Made by a program: the position numbers and the translations under genes | Source of the DNA: Xylogone sp. PMI_703 | Taxonomy: Eukaryota; Ascomycota; Leotiomycetes | Length of the DNA: 64,000 nucleotides | Assembly (NCBI GenBank): GCA_021399445.1 | Contig: JAJTUQ010000011.1 | Location: forward strand, 372,001 to 436,000 | Reading direction: 5' to 3' | In this document: in pieces, positions 52,314 through 63,180 of the stretch | How positions within the stretch are numbered: position 1 is the first letter of the stretch | How the letters are laid out: each line of letters begins with the position of its first letter | Notes under the pieces: model-generated | The model's database searches: none | What the model saw: only the letters and a program-made list of their open reading frames with translations | What the model was told of the DNA's origin: nothing

Positions 52314-52763
52314 ATGAGAGAACTGGTAATCAAGCGGCAGAATGGCTCTACGCTCCTGAAAGCTACGAGCTGGGCTATCTACGACAAATCCGAATTGAAA
52401 CAACTCACTGACGAGGTCGTCGTGCTGATCAACAGTCTCGAAATGCTATTCTCTGGAGCCGCAGACCGGGCTCAGTTGATGGAACAAGAAGTCAAAGAAA
52501 TACCGAATCCCCAAGACCTTCAACTCGTCGCAAAATGCGCTGAGGGCGTGGACAGCGTGCTCGAATACATCGCAAAAGAGCCCTTACTGGCCATCGGTAC
52601 TCGAAGATTGATATCAAAGGCCAAGCGCATATTGGAGATGCATTTGCTCAGGGTTGGCAAGGGAAAATGGCGGGGGCATCACATACGTATGATAGGATGG
52701 TGGTGGAACAGGGCTCGAAAGCCTTTCTTGGAAATAAGTTTGGAGAAAAGATTTCTGGGATGA
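52314..52763 (+). pseudogene. HeLo/prion-inhibition domain remnant (C-terminal half)
   Basis: A 149-codon frame with SWAIYDKSELKQLTDEVVVL, INSLEMLFSGAADRAQLMEQ and a helix VAKCAEGVDSVLEYIAKEP. The W(A)xxDKxxLxxLxxxxxxxxxxLxxLF pattern is that of the C-terminal half of fungal HeLo (prion-inhibition and propagation) domains, helical bundles that permeabilise membranes in incompatibility reactions. The N-terminal half, normally rich in Gly and Ala with a first helix LAGLFSTCVE-type, is not found upstream, where the Tc1-like element ends 270 nt before. I therefore treat it as a truncated remnant; a missed upstream exon would change that. Confidence 0.45.
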
Positions 52764-53048
52764 CTTGACGACTTGCCCCCAAGTATCTATGTTTTTAAGC
52801 AAGCAGGAAGAGAGAAGCAGGTCAAATGCATATTCAAATATCCGGTTCTGTTCTTGAACATGTATTACTAGGTGCACTGACCTTTTGAGCCCAACGCAGT
52901 CTGAGGTCCTACCCCAAGCATCTAGCGACTCTAGTCAAAGACGAGCACTGCCATGCTTCAAGAACCCGTGAAGTCCCCCAACTGCCTCCGCTCCACCAGG
53001 CCCGGCACGGAGCGAGACAGGTAGCCTGTCATAACATGCGGAGAAGTT
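52764..53048. other. Spacer between HeLo remnant and recombinase
   Basis: No gene or repeat noticed; includes the 3' end of the recombinase transcript. Confidence 0.4.
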
Positions 53049-55857
53049 CTACCAAAGGGACACCTTGTCGGCTCGGAGGTCGATCTTATGGATTGTTGCC
53101 ACATGATTCTTAAAAAACATCATCTTGTCGAAGACCAGACCCTTGCCCCCAGCAGAGCACTGAGGATGCTGGCAAACCGGTCTCTCACCGGGCTGTAGCC
53201 TTTTCAGATGAACATCCTCAACATGGTCCCACATATGCGAAACGCGCTTAAAGGTACGCGTCCGTTGATTGTATGAAAGCCGCTCGTTTCCGATGCACAT
53301 GATACATTGGGTCTTCTTGCAGACGACGGGAAATTCATCAGGCGGCGGGAAAGGATCCGGAGCGGGAGGCTCTTCCTTGAGGGGATCTTTGCAGGCTGGA
53401 GCCGAGCGCCGCTGGCGAGTCTGGAGCTCTTGTCGCGAGGCGAGCGCGACCTGGAGGTTAATAGCAAGGACCTTTCGAGCAACGATGGCTTGAGGACTGA
53501 AGTTTTTGGAGAGATCGCAAAGGACTAGCTGTATTCGTGTCCGTTCTTCGAGCTGATGTTCAATAACAGGCTCGACTTCCTCCTCCACTTCGGTCCCGTT
53601 CAGCGGCCGGTTCAATTGCCTCTTCATCATTTCATTGTGGATGTAGAAGAAGTAATCCTTCCTGTGTTCGGCCTCGAGCTCGTCTTCCAGGCTCTTCGTC
53701 GCAGCCTTGAGCTGTTGTCCGAGTTTCTTGTGCGCCTCCCTGATCTCCCGAGGCGCTCGATTGATGAACTTATACTCCCACTTGATCCGAGTATGCGACT
53801 CTTTGAACTGTCGCTTGAGGACTGCAATCTCTGGATCCGCGGCGAGGAGTTGATCCATCACCTCTCTGGGGACTTCTTTTGGAGCGCCAGGGTTGCAACG
53901 AATGCTCATGTGTGTGAAGGCCCGGGTCAGCCCATCATCGGTGATATCACTCTCGAGATAGGCGTCTTGCACGTTAAACCTGACCGACTGATTATTGTAT
54001 GCCTCGTTGAAAACCCCTGTGAAAGGATTATGTCTCATGACTTGATCCCGTACAGCGTCTGAGGCCTTACCTAAACCAGCTGTTAGCCTTGAGAAGTTGA
54101 CAATGTGACACAGGATACATACCATCGATGGCATTGGCACAGCCTCGGCGGAAACAGTAGCTCGTCAGCTTGTCTTCAAAGCCCGCGTCTCGCCCAAGAC
54201 GGTTCAGGTAGAAGGCATACTTCGAGTAGGCCATGGGTTCGGTCTTCGACTTCACCCAGCCGTTCGTGGTCCAGACCGACCTCCGAAAGACAGGTCGCTT
54301 GAGCCATTCCGGATTCCAATGGACCTTCATCGCCTTCACGTTCTGACTCCCCAGGTCCGTGGCAAAGAAGGGCTCGGCGGACGTGTAGCCATCGACGAGA
54401 ATCGCGTTGTCACGGATCGCACGGGCCAAGATGTGGGAGATCGGGCAAAGGATGGGGAGACGATTCTCCCTGAAGAGGAAGGTCGTGCTGGAAGGGTTGA
54501 GTTAGCCTGGGTTCGAGGTATCTCGGGAGGGTAAAGTACGGTTTGGGCTTATTGTCTACCCCTTTGTGATTCTGCAAGTGGACCTCCATGGCCAGCAGGT
54601 CTCTTTCCCCCCGCTTCGGGTTCTGTACGATCCAGAGACAGATGTCCTCATAACAGAGTGCTTTGTACTTTCGCTTGGCCTCCTCGAACTCGCCAGGCTC
54701 GGCAGCGTCCGAGTTCTGCCGTAGAGGCTGTCCACACTCGTCGAGCTCGGTGGTGTGGCACTTGTCCGTGTCCTCGGTCATGGTGACATCTGTCCTGTCG
54801 CTGTTGTAGCCGCTATCCGAGCCGCCCTGCTCGTCCATGTCTTCGTCAACGGCGCCGTCGACGCTTCCATCGTCCTCGGAGTCGAAGAGGACACCGTTGT
54901 CGGATCCAGGGTCATTGCCAGCGTCGCTGTCGTCGTCGCACTCGGGCTCGTCGTCGGCGTCGGCATCGCTATCATCGTCGTAATCACAATGCGCCGCCTT
55001 CCGGGGGCGTGCTTTCTTCTTGCTCTCTTCTCGCTCGCCAAGAGGGTCTTCACTGGCTTTGCCCTTCGATGCGTGAACGAATTCCGCTGGCCGACCGCCT
55101 GTGTAGGCTTGAAACAGCATTATGGTGGCGACGTCGTGACGGTCGTCCTCGGTAGGGAAGACGGACTCATCACGGGCCCAGTGCTGGACAAGCATGAGAA
55201 GCAGGTCGTCCGGTCCGGCCACGGGCTTGGGTTTAGAAGTGGTATCCAGATCAAAGTCAACCTTCAGTGTGCCGTCGATGTACTTCAATCATGGATCAGC
55301 GTGCAATACAAGGACAGCGTTACAGGATTGCCCCTACCTTGACGACCTCATGTCTATCATTCGCGTCCACGTATTCGCCATTCACTCGGCGATAGAGCAT
55401 TTTGAATTCCCGCCAGTACGTGTGGATTGACCTTCTCTTCCCCTTCTTCCGCTTCTTCCCCAGATAGTTCGCACAGATCCAGTGGAGGAAAGACATCATC
55501 CTCCCCTTACCACAATTCTGCTTGAGAAGAGCGGTACGCCAAACCCCAAGTCGACGATGGTCGCAGAACCTGTCTCTAGTTAGCCCAACCTAATCAAATC
55601 ACAGAAATCCAAGCCTTGCGAGCGTACTTCATGAACTTCTGTCTGATGTAGTAGATACTGGCCTTGGTATTGTCGGCGTCCAACGGCTGTAGGAACGGCT
55701 TATTGTCCAAACCGACCTCCATCCGTTGATAATCTTCCCCGCTCAGCATCTGCTTCTCCCTCTCCTTCAATATTCGATTGGCGTCGGTGCGTTTTTTGAG
55801 AACATTCTCGAGGATGTTGAAAGTGCGCGCCACTGGCACTTGGATGGTGGGGGCCAT
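53049..55857 (-). CDS. DUF3435 tyrosine recombinase (Starship captain family), five exons, apparently intact
   Basis: Exons 55857..55628, 55569..55338, 55282..54540, 54487..54123 and 54070..53049 give 863 residues, with introns of 58, 55, 52 and 52 nt, all phases consistent and no stop or frameshift. The recombinase core has the first catalytic Arg in FQAYTGGRPAEFVHAS (about 218), SYCFRRGCANAID (Arg about 515), VRDQVMRHNPFTGVF (R536/H537) and the candidate nucleophile Tyr in NEAYNNQ (about 548). A long acidic Asp-rich insert follows the first box. The C-terminus has two Cys/His clusters (CKKTQCIMCIGNERL with H..H, CQHPQCSAGG with H..H). DUF3435 recombinases mobilise Starship elements. Recognition is by memory of family blocks such as HWARDESVFPTEDDRHD. 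The gene is GC-richer than its surroundings. Confidence 0.9.
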
Positions 55858-55881
55858 GATCCTGTGCAGGCCCAAGAAGTC

Positions 55882-56508
55882 TCAATAGCAGCGAGGGTAT
55901 CCGCCGCCAAGAGTGAGACAAAGAGGAGGGAGGAGGTTTCGAAGAGGGATGCGAGGTCGATCGAGTACATATGGACGTAGCCTGACGATATAATGGTCGA
56001 TCGAGTTCATGAGTCGACGGTCGTGCGAAGAGTCTAGTTGCAGAGGGGGAGGTGGAAATGTGGATGGCGGTGAGGAGAGTATCAGCCTCGAGGGTGCTTC
56101 GCAGAGGAGGAGATCGTAGTCAATGTCGAGGGCAGGGAGAAGACAGGGGAACTGTCGAGAGTTCAAGGTCCGAAACCTTCGAAAGAAAGAAAGTGAATGG
56201 AGGTGGGTGGGCGAAGGAGGAATGAATAAAGAACCGAGTTGCAGAGTGGTGGTGCAGACGTAGAGGGCGGCAAGGAGAAAATAAACTTGAAAAGTCTTCG
56301 TGAAGGAGGGAATCGCAGCCAAGGCCACGGGACTCGTCGAGAGTTCGAGAGAAGGTGAAGAGGGAACAGTATGGAAAAGAGCGTGCAAAGGAGATGCGAT
56401 GGTTACTGCAGGTCGAGGGTGGGCGGAAACTGCGAGACTTATGTAACCGGGAGCGGCCTCAAGGCAGAGACAGACAAGCCCTGCCATGACTGATGGGGAG
56501 GAAGCCAT
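55882..56508 (-). other. 208-codon open frame upstream of the recombinase
   Basis: ATG-initiated frame directly before the recombinase start, same strand, ending 25 nt before its ATG. The peptide is Pro/Ser/Leu-rich with one hydrophobic stretch (VYFLLAALYVCTTTLQLGSL), no domain. In GC-rich DNA a long frame can arise by chance; it could also be a uORF or a small membrane protein. Confidence 0.2.
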
Positions 56509-56700
56509 TTCTGGCTCCTAGATTGAGGACTTGGATGATCAGGATGATTGAAGACGATAACCAGCAATTTTGGGAGGGGACGTGGTTGTCATCGCTCCGC
56601 GCGAACCGAGGCACGTGCGCTGCAGGCAGAGTTTAGAGAGCGGTCGAGGCTGCGTAAAACAGCGGCCAAACCCGCCGAATTCAGCGGCCCAAACCGCAGT
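56509..56700. promoter_or_regulatory. GC-rich leader ending at an abrupt AT boundary
   Basis: Upstream region of the recombinase. GC-rich to about 56700 (with AGCGGCC(A)AAACC repeated at about 56661 and 56685), then sequence turns almost pure A/T within about 20 nt. If the recombinase is a captain, the 5' edge of a Starship would be expected here. Confidence 0.4.
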
Positions 56701-57540
56701 ACTCAGTCATATCGTATAATATTTTACTTTTAAATTATATAATATTTTGTTTTTATTTTATCTTTTTAAGATATTTTTTATTGATTTGATTTTTATGTTT
56801 TAATTATAACTTATATAAACTTTTACTCTAAAAACATTAATTAATTATAAATTCAGTTTATAAGATTATTATAGAATTTTATACTATTATAATATATAAT
56901 AAAAATTAAAGAAACAAAATATTAATTTTAGGAAAAAATATATATATATATATTCTTTAATTATAATTAAGTTATTATTAATATATATAATATTAATTAG
57001 CCTTTTTATAACAACTTAAAGTATAGTGTCTGGGTTTGTTACGTCTTATAAGGTCGTAACAGTAGTCTATGATATAACCTGTAATATAACCTATAGTATA
57101 ACTTGTAATATAACCTGTAATAGAGTGTAGCCTGATATTTCAGGTTTTGCAAGGTATGTTATACCTGATTCAGCCGAGTTAAGGTAAAATTGTAATTAAC
57201 TGATAACTTTTTACTTTAATTAATTTTTAACTTTATTTTTAAATATATTTATATTTAAATATTATACAAATTTATAAATAATATTATTAAAAAGTTAATT
57301 TTATGTACTTTATATATATATATATTTTTATTATGTCAAGTTCACTTTTGATTATACTAACTTAAAAAGAAATATAAAAAGTTATCTTTTTCACTTTTAT
57401 ATTAGAATATTTTTATTATCAAACATTATATAAATATATAATTAACATTATTAAAAAATACACTTAATTCTTTATAAATATAACATATAAAGTTTATGAT
57501 GAGCTAGTTAATTATATGTACTGACTTAATTTGAAGAAGA
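56701..57540. repeat. AT-rich island with degenerate 12-13-bp tandem repeat
   Basis: About 840 bp of very high A+T, no coding frames. Between 57070 and 57125 the unit TATAACCTGTAA or close variants recurs four or five times. Composition and TpA richness fit an old repeat mutated by RIP. Confidence 0.7.
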
Positions 57541-58048
57541 AGTGCCATGAAAAAAAAGGTAAGGCAAAACCGCGGCGGATGGGATGTGGGGAGGAGCACA
57601 GAGGTCAAGAGGGGTCAGATACCAGGGCACGGACCCTGACGAGGACCAGACACCAGAGGAAATCGACATGATAGCCTGAAGCACCAGGGTGGGCAACGCA
57701 GGTGACCGGGACGGGTCACCGTAGCGGAGCGAAATTGCCCTATGGCAAGCCGCGCAGGAGCGGGCGACGGCACATACTACTTGAAAGTGCTAGCAGTTGA
57801 GAGATCATGTGTTAGTTGGCAATTTAGGCAGCTATCTACAACATCTAATATAGGTTGAGTGAGAATTCCACATAACAAAGCTCTAGTAAAGAATGATTGA
57901 TACTATGGTTTTAATAAATTAAGTTCATGGAAATAATAATAAATTTGCTTTATATCAACTCTTCTTTCAGAAGGCCCTTGGCTGCTCCTTCCGAAGGTTA
58001 TGCTTTAAGTATTTGTCAAAACCATTATTTTATTACAAAGTCAGACAC
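57541..58048. other. Short GC-rich patch and spacer before the TPR-HET gene
   Basis: 57560-57780 is GC-rich, unlike both flanks, and has a small palindrome GGTGACCGGGACGGGTCACC at about 57700. It has no good coding frame and may be a piece of a transposon or an unmutated relic. Confidence 0.4.
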
Positions 58049-60952
58049 ATGTCTGTTTTTCAACTTGTATGTTCTGCTAAGACGATGAGATCTTCGTTTG
58101 TCCAAAATGCCAAAGGTTTCCATTAAACTGACGAGATATGCAAGGACGAACCTTCGCGCAGTGGTTGCGAGGAGATTTTGCGAGAATTGGAGGCTATTTC
58201 TGCACAACCACGTATAGATCCAAACTCTCAAGATATACTGCAAGAAGTTGAGAATAAGAGTCGTAGGGTGGACGAGCTATTTCGACAAGGCCGATTTATC
58301 GATGCGAGGGTACTCGAAGACGAGAGACTTCACGCGTTAATCAAACTGTATGGACTGAAAGATGAGAGAACTGTTGAATCTCTTGAGACACTTGTAGATA
58401 TATTATTCCAATTGAAAGACAATGATAGAGCTAGCAAAACCCTCGATGTTGTGATTAGCCTGCGATTGATTATTCAAGGCCCCGAACATCGAAGTACTCT
58501 AGCTAGTATTGGAAGTAAGGTGGCCCAACTTCATGTCTTGGGTCGAACATCAGAAGCTGAGCATCTCGGATCGAATTTGATCATGATATGTAAGAATAGC
58601 TTGACACCCAGCGATCCGGTGACACTAAGAGTCATGTCGAACTTGTCCTCGATTTACACCTCCAAAGGAGATTATAACCTTGCGGAGACACTATGCCAGG
58701 CAGTTCTCCAGGTTCGAGAGAAAACATTGCCATATGATCATATCGATAGAGTAACATCAATGGTCAATCTTTCGGGGATCTACTTCGGCCAGGAGCGATG
58801 GCTTGATGCTAGTTCGCTCCTCGCATTGGTTCTTACCATTAGGCGTCGTACACATGGAGATGAAAGCCCGTTGACAATCAAAGTAGCCCACCAAATGGAA
58901 TACGCATATAGAAAACTGGGTTATTGGCAAAATATCGAGACTATTCAACTGCTGATTTTGAACTCATCAAGAAAGAATCATGAGGAAGGACATCAAAGTG
59001 TGCAGGATGCGATGCTGTCGTTGGTAGAAACTTATATACATACTGGAGCCTGGGAAAAGGCTACTGAGATGATAAAAAGCCTTCTGCGCATCAAGAGACT
59101 CAAACTACCTCCTCGTCACCCAGAGGTATTACAATTAGAATCATATTTGAAGATTGTATTGGATAACTTTCCCAATGGGGTGCATCCACCTTCAGAGACT
59201 TCATTGTCAATATACAGGCCCTTAAATGTCGCATCACGCAATATACGACTTGTCCTTATTAAGAAGGGATTGCAAGAAAGTGAGCTAAATGCAACTCTTA
59301 TTGATGCTTCGTTAGACAAACCCCCGCCATATGAGGCCCTTTCCTATGTTTGGGGAGATAGGAGAGATCCAGGATCACTGGTGCTCAACGGCCGCCAAAT
59401 GGATATTACCAGAAATCTCCAGGATGCATTAATCCAGCTACGCTTCGAGTCGCAAGATCGACTTCTATGGGTTGATGCAATTTATATCAATCAAGAGGAT
59501 GTTAAAGAACGGAGTCATCAAGTGCAGCTAATGAGATTTATTTATACCAAGGCAAGACGGACTATAGCATGGCTAGGAAAGGCTTCTCGTGACAGCGATC
59601 TTGCTATGAATTTATTAGCCAAGCTAGAAACAAGTCCCACTCCTATCAGTTTGATGCTACGTACTCTTCGAGATTCTTCAGGAGTTGTTGTCTTTCGCAG
59701 TTTGCTCCAGCTTTTCAGAGAGAGAGAATATTGGAAACGATTATGGATCATCCAAGAAATCTTCTGCTCGACGAATCTGATACTTCACTGCGGCGAACTT
59801 TCTGTCAATTATGCTACATTGGAAAAAATCTCTAGCCCTTTCCTGAGTGCGCTCGACCAATTTGGGACTTCCTCTGGCATGGAAAAATACGGGCAAACGG
59901 TGTATGACCTTATATCCGCCATTCTACATTTTTCATGGACTAAGGACCTAGGTCATGCGCCGCAAAACGAAAAGCTTTCGGACCTGCTGTTTTCGTACCG
60001 GCATTGCAATTGTACGAACCCAAGGGATAGGGTATACGCCTTAATTGGGATTTCTCATCTTAGAAACAGCAATCATCCTGGTTTGAAGATTGACTATAGC
60101 AAGTCAGTGAGTGAGGTATATCGAGTGGCAGTTCAGGCAATTATAGAAGAGACCAAGGAGCTGGACATCTTTTACTTGGTATCAGAGCCATCTATAGATC
60201 CTGAAACAGGGATTTACCGGGCCAGACAACCGGATCTCCCTTCCTGGGCTCCCGACTTAAATTGTCATGTCGGATTTACCGTAAGCCTGAGAACTCCTTT
60301 TCCAGATGCCAGGGCTTCCGGCAAGTCCCAAGCCAAGGTAAGGTTCTCTTCTGATGGGACTGTCTTGACTGTCACTGGTTATGGTATTGCCTCGGTTGAT
60401 CGCTCCTCTGCGAGATTTGAAAGAACTTGCAGGAGGCAGAAAGATGTCATTCGCCACCTCTTAGGATGGCGATTGACAACTCAACAACACATGGGCATTT
60501 CACCAGAATCAGACCAGGATCCACGACTAGGTCGATTTTACGAGCTTATCCATAACGGTCGTGCTTTTACGGCCAATGACAAAGATATGTGGCGACGTTG
60601 GCTGCTAAACTTTTCTGATTCGAAGTTGGCAGAAGCATATCAGCTCTCTTCATATGATGTTGGGTCAGTGTTTATATTATATCAGTTTTGCAGTGGTAGG
60701 AGGATATTTTACTTTTATGAATCTGAGACAAAATCCCCGGCAAATTTGAAGATTGGATTATGCCCGAACGACACCAGATATGGAGATCTTCTTTGCATTC
60801 TTCTTGGATGCAGATTTCCAATTATTCTACGGCCGCAAGAGGATTATTATACCGTTCTTGGTGCAGCGCTTGTTCCGGAGTATATTAAGGGGGAAATTTT
60901 ACAGGAAGGCAGGAAGAGACTGCATAAGGAGAGAAGCTTCAGCATCCATTAG
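58049..60952 (+). CDS. TPR-HET protein
   Basis: The main exon runs 58172..60952. There is no ATG in frame before about residue 136, so a first exon was sought: ATG 58049 (MSVFQL) followed by a GTATGT donor at 58067 and an acceptor at 58171 restores the frame at EILRELEAISAQPR; this join is tentative. N-terminal residues about 15-340 are TPR-like helical repeats (VMSNLSSIYTSKGDYNLAET, VNLSGIYFGQERWLDASSLL). A HET domain follows with PYEALSYVWGD, LLWVDAIYINQEDVKERSHQ, TIAWLGKAS and REYWKRLWIIQEIF, then NPRDRVYALIGISH. TPRs probably sense a partner and the HET domain executes incompatibility cell death. The usual CINQ is YINQ here. Compared with the HET gene at 19306 this one has its own repeat sensor. 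Confidence 0.85.
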
Positions 60953-61740
60953 CTCCGGTGGGAGATGAGAGTGGGACTGGTCTTTCCAGCGAATGGGATG
61001 CGATTTGCGGTAGGCTTAAATCCAAAGGTCCCGCAACATAACGACGGAATCCTAACTGATCCTGCGATGTCAGTCCTAACACCCAATAGCAAACCCTTCA
61101 TGGCAACGAGTGCTGCTTCCCCTCTACTACTGCCGCCAGCTGTCAGATTAATCCGATGCGGGTTAAGTGTTCGTCCGAATATATTATTGTGACTATCTTT
61201 GTCTGTTTATGAAGATGAGATCTTAACTATACAGTCACGGGTGATGGCGACGTACAGGCAGGTGCTATGTCCAGAATGCTTGAAGCTGGTAAGATCGTGG
61301 GCCGCGTTTCGAGTAGAATCGAGCCCTGTTATTACACGGGTGGGGAATGGGGCAAGATCGCGCTCGGATACGGTTAGTGTAGAGTTGGATCGGACCTGCC
61401 AACCTTGTTCGACTAGGGAAGCACGATTGCCGTCGGATCGCGGGCAGCATTTACTATGAGGCCTCATTATGTAAAGGCATGGAAAGGTGCGGGTTTGGAC
61501 CTAACTGACTACGGCTGTCTATCCTCTAGTCACTAGGATGCTACGGATGGGTCACGATCTGTGGTAGCTTGGCTCTGTACGCCGGTCGTGCCACTGGGTA
61601 CGTCTTGGAGCTGGGACGATGGACCTAGGAGGGGCTATAAAATAGAGATGTAAGCGCGGGGGAGTTCGTGTGGTGCCGCTGTATTGAGCCTCTGAACTGC
61701 TGCTTCAATATGTACGGTAGTTGTAGCCAGAAATACAATA
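60953..61740. other. Noncoding region with LTR-like end
   Basis: No gene. The stretch 61560-61737 begins TGTGGTAG, has TATAAAAT at about 61638, and ends GAAATACA before AATAAATAATT, a layout seen in solo LTRs, but no partner LTR or target duplication was found. Confidence 0.3.
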
Positions 61741-63180
61741 AATAATTAACCCCCTAACCCTAAAAAAAACTAACTAAAAAAAATCTTAAAATTAATAGTA
61801 TAATAATTAATATTTATAAGGTTCTCTTAAGGGAATTATGTTAAGTTTATTATCCTTTTAAGGGTTATCACATAAAGTTAATATGTTTTTTAGTCATTTT
61901 ATCTTTAGCCTTAGAAAAGTGTTTTAACTTTAACTCTTAAATAAGAGTTATTACTTAAATAAGATTTAACTGTTAATAATACTTAACATATAATATTTCA
62001 CTTTAAGACTATTATTAGTAAAAAGGATTAATTATTATTAAGCCTTAAACAGATAATAAAGTATATAAATTTTATATTAAGTTTAATTTTAACTTTAATT
62101 AATTTTAACCTTAATAAATTACACTTAAGATTACTCTTTAATATAAAGATATTCCTTTAAAGATAAAGTTCTTTATAACAGAAAAATATATATCTTAACC
62201 TTTAAAGTTTTATAAGATTATATAATTAAATCTCCGGATTAATTATTTTCTAGTAAAATTAATATGTTTATATAATCATAAGAAATTATTCCTTTAATTA
62301 GTATATAATATATATATATTATAATACTAATTATATATTTAGTTATATATATATATTATAATACTAATTATATATTTAGTTATATATATATATAATGTAT
62401 ATTAAAGTTATACTCTAAATAATAATAACTATCTATAAGGTAACCTTATATTATATTATTTATATATTATATATACTTTATATTCTCTAATGAGTTAAAT
62501 ATAACGAAAACTAAGTTTTACCTTTATAAAAAGACTTTTTTAGGAATTTATATATATACTTATTATTTATAAACCTTCGAATTATTATCTTCTTATTATC
62601 TTAACTTTAACCTTAATAAGTTATACTTAAAATTACTCTTCAGTATAAGGATATTCCTTTAAAGTTAAAGTTCTTTATAACAAGAAGACGTATATCTTAA
62701 CCTTTAGAGTTTTATAAGATTATATAATCATAATATATAATGTTAATTTTTATCATATGATTAAATCTTCGGATTAATTATTTTTCGGTAAGATTAATAT
62801 ACTTATATAATCACAGGAAATTATTCTTCTAATTAGTATATAATATATATATATTATGATGTTAATTATATATTTAGTTATATATACATAATGTATATTA
62901 GAGTTATACTTTAAGTAATAATAATAACTATTCATAAGGTGACCTTATATTATGTTATTTATATATTATATATACTTTATATTCCCTGATGAGTTAAGTA
63001 CAGCGAAAACTAAGTTTTACCTTTGTAAGAAGACTTTTTTAGGAATCCGTGTATATGCTCATCATTTACGAACCTTCGAATTATTATCTTCTTATCACTT
63101 TAACCTTAACTTATACTATGTATATAATATATCTTCTCTTGTATAAGCCTTAAAACCTTAATCTGATTATTCATTATTGT
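61741..63180. repeat. AT-rich block with a tandem duplication of about 500 bp
   Basis: Landmarks recur at a spacing of about 500 nt: TTAACCTTAATAA at 62105 and 62607, GATATTCCTTTAAAG at about 62146 and 62648, ATATCTTAACCTTTA at about 62190 and 62693, and GGT(A/G)ACCTTATATTAT at about 62440 and 62938. The copies differ almost only by transitions (CTCTAATG versus CCCTGATG), as expected after RIP. No coding frame. Confidence 0.8.

Noticed and set aside
53204..55342. Several long frames on both strands within the recombinase
   Set aside because: GC-rich coding DNA gives open antisense frames; they break at the recombinase introns without own splice logic.
61748..61765. CCCTAACCCTAA, like two telomere repeats
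   Set aside because: Only two units, in an AT-rich context; too short to call an interstitial telomere.
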